Below, piece after piece: positions 3,509 to 5,711 of a DNA stretch of 5,711 bases. A program made the translations under genes and the position numbers. Location of the stretch: positions 1-5,711 of the forward strand of contig CAZYTO010000322.1 in NCBI GenBank assembly GCA_964650405.1. Reading direction: 5' to 3'. A model generated the notes under the pieces. It had not been told where the DNA came from. It searched no databases and worked only from the letters and a program-made list of their open reading frames with translations. Numbering within the stretch: the stretch's first letter is position 1; each line of letters begins with the position of its first letter. The stretch is from CAZYTO01 sp964650405 (GTDB taxonomy: Bacteria > Acidobacteriota > Thermoanaerobaculia > Gp7-AA8).

Positions 3509-5711
3509 GTGACTCCGACACCCCCGACCGCCCTCGGCTCCTTCCACCCCGTCCTCCAGCGCTGGTTCACGGAAACGCTCGGTACGCCCACGCCCGCTCA
3601 GCGCCTCGGGTGGGCGGCCATTCGCGAGCGGCGGCACACCCTGATCGCGGCGCCGACGGGGTCGGGGAAGACGCTTGCAGCGTTCTTCAACGCCCTCGAT
3701 GAGCTGTTCGTCGAGGGACAGGCAGCGCCGCTGCCGGACGAGGTGCGGGTCGTCTACGTCTCGCCGCTGAAGGCGCTGAGCGCGGACATCCACAAGAACC
3801 TGGCCGAGCCGCGCCGGGGCATCCAGCGCATCGCCGCGGAGCTCGGACTCGACGCGCCGCGCATCACCGCCGCCGTGCGGACGGGCGACACGTCGTCGTC
3901 CGAGCGGGCCTCGATGCTGAAGACGCCGCCGCACATCCTCGTCACCACGCCCGAGTCGCTCTACCTCCTCCTCACCGCCGAGCGGAGCCGGGACATGCTG
4001 CGGAGCGTGAGGACGGTCATCGTCGACGAGATCCACGCCGTCATCGGCACGCGCCGCGGAGCCCACCTCGCCCTCAGCCTCGAGCGCCTGGCGGACGTCG
4101 CGGAAAGACCGCTGCACCGCATCGGCCTATCGGCCACGCAGAAACCGATCGAAGAGGTCGCGAAGTGGCTGGAAGGTCGCCCGGCCAACGATCAGCCAAC
4201 AGCGAACAGCGACCAGCGACCAGCGATCATCGACCAGCGACCCGCGATCATCGACGAAGGCCACAAGCGGTCCATGGACCTCACCCTGGAGATGCCGCGC
4301 TCGCCGCTCGACGCCATCATGTCCAACGAGGTGTGGGAGGAGTACTACGACCGCCTCACGCAGCTCATCGCGCAGCACTGCACGACGCTGGTCTTCGTCA
4401 ATACGCGCCGGATGGCCGAGCGGCTGGCACGCCACCTCTCCGACCGCCTCGGCGACGACGCCGTCACCGCCCACCACGGCAGCCTCTCCAAGGACAATCG
4501 CCTCGACGCCGAGACGCGGCTGAAGACCGGCCGTCTGAAAGCCCTCGTGGCTACGGCGTCGTTGGAGCTGGGCATCGACATCGGCCACGTCGATCTCGTC
4601 TGCCAGATCGGGTCGCCGCACCGCATCGCCACGCTGCTGCAGCGCGTCGGCCGCTCCGGACACAGCGTCGACGGCCTGCCGAAGGGCCGCCTCTTTCCCG
4701 TCTCGCGTGACGACCTCGTGGAGTGTGCCGCGCTGCTGCGGGCGGTGAAGCACGGCGAGCTGGATCGCATCCTCGAGCAGGATGCGCCGCTCGACGTCCT
4801 GGCGCAGCAGATCGTCGCCGAGACCTCGTGCCGCGATTACAGCGAGGACGAGCTGTACGCCCTCGTGCGCCGGGCCTGGCCGTACCGCGAGCTGAGCCGC
4901 GCCGACTTCAACGCCGTCGTGGTCATGGTCGCCGAGGGGTTCGCCACGAAGCGGGGGCGCCGGGCGGCGCTCCTCCATCGTGACGAAGTCAACGGCCACG
5001 TGCGCGGGCGCCGCGGCGCGCGGATGCTGGCCATCACCTCCGGCGGCGCCATCCCCGAGGTGGCCGACTATCGCGTCATCCTGGAAGGGGAGGAGACGTT
5101 CATCGGCACGCTCAATGAAGACTTCGCCGTCGAAAGCAACGCCGGCGACATCTTCCAGCTCGGCAACGCCTCCTGGCAGATCACCCAGGTCGGCGCCGGC
5201 GTCGTCCGCGTCGCCGATGCCAGGGGAGCGCCGCCGACGATTCCCTTCTGGCTCGGCGAGGCCCCGGCACGCAGCGACGAGCTGTCGCGGGCACTGAGCG
5301 ATTTGCGACGCGATTTCGGCGCACTGCGGACCGTCGAAGTTGACCAGGCTCGGCGCGATGAAGCGACTCAGCAACCCGCCCAGCAACCCCGCAACCCTGC
5401 ACCCGCGCAACCCGTTCCTTGGCTCATCGCCGAAAGCGGCATCCCCTGCGAGGCGGCCGAGGAGATCGTCAACTACTTGACCGAATCGCGACAGGCCCTC
5501 GGCGTGCTGCCGACGCAGGAGACGCTGGTGGTGGAGCGCTTCTTCGACGAGTCCGGCGGCATGCAGCTCGTCATCCACTCCCCCTTCGGCAGCCGCATCA
5601 ACAAGGCCTGGGGACTCGCGCTGCGCAAGCGCTTCTGCCGGCAGTTCAACTTCGAGCTGCAGGCGGCGGCGACCGAAGATGCCGTCCTGCTCTCGCTCGG
5701 ACCGCAACATT
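3509..5711 (+). CDS. lhr: Lhr-family superfamily 2 DNA helicase (5' part, runs off the window)
   Basis: An ATP-dependent 3'-to-5' DNA helicase of the Lhr (large helicase-related) family, linked to DNA repair in bacteria; activity is family knowledge. The 734 visible codons begin FHPVLQRWFTETLGTPTPAQ (12-31, Q-motif region). Walker A APTGSGKT is at 48-55, TTPESLYLLL marks motif Ib, DEIH (motif II) is at 173-176 and SAT (motif III) at 208-210. RecA domain 2 runs from about 290: LVFVNTRRMAERLARHL, then ATASLELGIDIG and QRVGRSGH (motif VI, 378-385). A winged-helix/beta-barrel region follows, and from FFDESGGMQLVIHSPFGSRIN (about 678) the Lhr C-terminal (DEAD_assoc) domain begins. All motifs look intact. 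GTG 3509 gives the usual N-terminus of the family; the frame is open back to 3389 with GTG 3410 and TTG 3434 as poorer alternatives. No Shine-Dalgarno is visible. Unusual in-frame tandem repeats occur at residues about 225-249 and 621-636. The total length, about 900 or about 1,500 residues in relatives, cannot be told. Confidence 0.93.
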   Translation, partial: MTPTPPTALGSFHPVLQRWFTETLGTPTPAQRLGWAAIRERRHTLIAAPTGSGKTLAAFFNALDELFVEGQAAPLPDEVRVVYVSPLKALSADIHKNLAEPRRGIQRIAAELGLDAPRITAAVRTGDTSSSERASMLKTPPHILVTTPESLYLLLTAERSRDMLRSVRTVIVDEIHAVIGTRRGAHLALSLERLADVAERPLHRIGLSATQKPIEEVAKWLEGRPANDQPTANSDQRPAIIDQRPAIIDEGHKRSMDLTLEMPRSPLDAIMSNEVWEEYYDRLTQLIAQHCTTLVFVNTRRMAERLARHLSDRLGDDAVTAHHGSLSKDNRLDAETRLKTGRLKALVATASLELGIDIGHVDLVCQIGSPHRIATLLQRVGRSGHSVDGLPKGRLFPVSRDDLVECAALLRAVKHGELDRILEQDAPLDVLAQQIVAETSCRDYSEDELYALVRRAWPYRELSRADFNAVVVMVAEGFATKRGRRAALLHRDEVNGHVRGRRGARMLAITSGGAIPEVADYRVILEGEETFIGTLNEDFAVESNAGDIFQLGNASWQITQVGAGVVRVADARGAPPTIPFWLGEAPARSDELSRALSDLRRDFGALRTVEVDQARRDEATQQPAQQPRNPAPAQPVPWLIAESGIPCEAAEEIVNYLTESRQALGVLPTQETLVVERFFDESGGMQLVIHSPFGSRINKAWGLALRKRFCRQFNFELQAAATEDAVLLSLGPQH
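4195..4257 (+). repeat. Heptanucleotide tandem repeat (consensus GCGACCA) inside the helicase gene
   Basis: Nine consecutive 7-nt units: GCCAACA, GCGAACA, GCGACCA, GCGACCA, GCGATCA, TCGACCA, GCGACCC, GCGATCA, TCGACGA. Within it, 4211-4231 and 4232-4252 are 21-nt copies identical at 20 positions. Because three units make 21 nt, the array stays in frame and encodes DQRPAII twice (residues 235-248). It falls between motif III and RecA domain 2, where related helicases, as I recall them, go directly from the GGR/EGR linker to an RPxxIxDxGH segment. Confidence 0.85.
5371..5413 (+). repeat. GCAACCC short tandem repeat inside the helicase gene
   Basis: Exact GCAACCC occurs at 5371, 5383, 5391 and 5407, and a variant GCACCCGC at 5399. 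From 5383 the period is 8 nt. It encodes a Gln/Pro/Ala-rich linker (QQPAQQPRNPAPAQPVP, residues 621-637) between the barrel region and the segment leading into the C-terminal domain, so the reading frame is preserved. Confidence 0.75.

Noticed and set aside
3440..4117. 225-codon minus-strand open frame over the helicase start
   Set aside because: Antisense to Walker A and the DEIH region; Arg/Gly-rich composition typical of a shadow frame.
4195..4257. CRISPR-like array
   Set aside because: Units are 7 nt, contiguous, without spacers, and translated in frame within a helicase gene.
4127..5710. 527-codon open frame on the minus strand
   Set aside because: It is antisense to the intact helicase motifs. 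The product is low-complexity Ala/Arg/Asp/Val-rich with no recognisable domain.

Overview
This is a high-GC bacterial segment with every convincing gene on the + strand. Sampled 60-nt blocks are about 70% G+C in the main genes (42/60 at 661-720). The secreted thioredoxin-like/TPR protein, the orphan nucleotidyltransferase, the bacterial Lhr-type helicase and the short tandem repeats fit a Gram-negative soil or sediment bacterium. Acidobacteriota is my best guess, but there is no rRNA or marker gene here to prove it.

Layout. (1) 1-1410: exported protein with a poly-glycine stretch, a thioredoxin-like domain lacking its CxxC, and a TPR array. (2) 1411-1530: intergenic, with a good extended -10 promoter. 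(3) 1531-2266: a compact two-gene cassette, a 100-aa protein of unknown function overlapping by 38 nt a 156-aa retropepsin-like (clan AA) aspartic protease. This cassette is clearly poorer in G+C (53% and 57% in two sampled blocks) and looks like a mobile or accessory module. (4) 2302-3360: a 352-aa nucleotidyltransferase of the uncharacterised PF14907-like type. (5) 3361-3508: intergenic, with two hairpins (one terminator-like), a 16-bp tandem duplication and weak promoter elements. (6) 3509-5711: the first 734 codons of an Lhr-family superfamily 2 DNA helicase, cut by the window edge.

The genes do not form an obvious pathway. The most unusual points are the overlapping small-protein/retropepsin pair and the low-complexity DNA of the helicase locus. 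Two different short tandem repeats (7-nt and 8-nt units) are inserted in frame in the helicase gene at domain junctions, and a third lies just upstream of its start. The large minus-strand open frames across 2041-3462 and 4127-5710 are judged to be shadows of GC-rich coding sequence.
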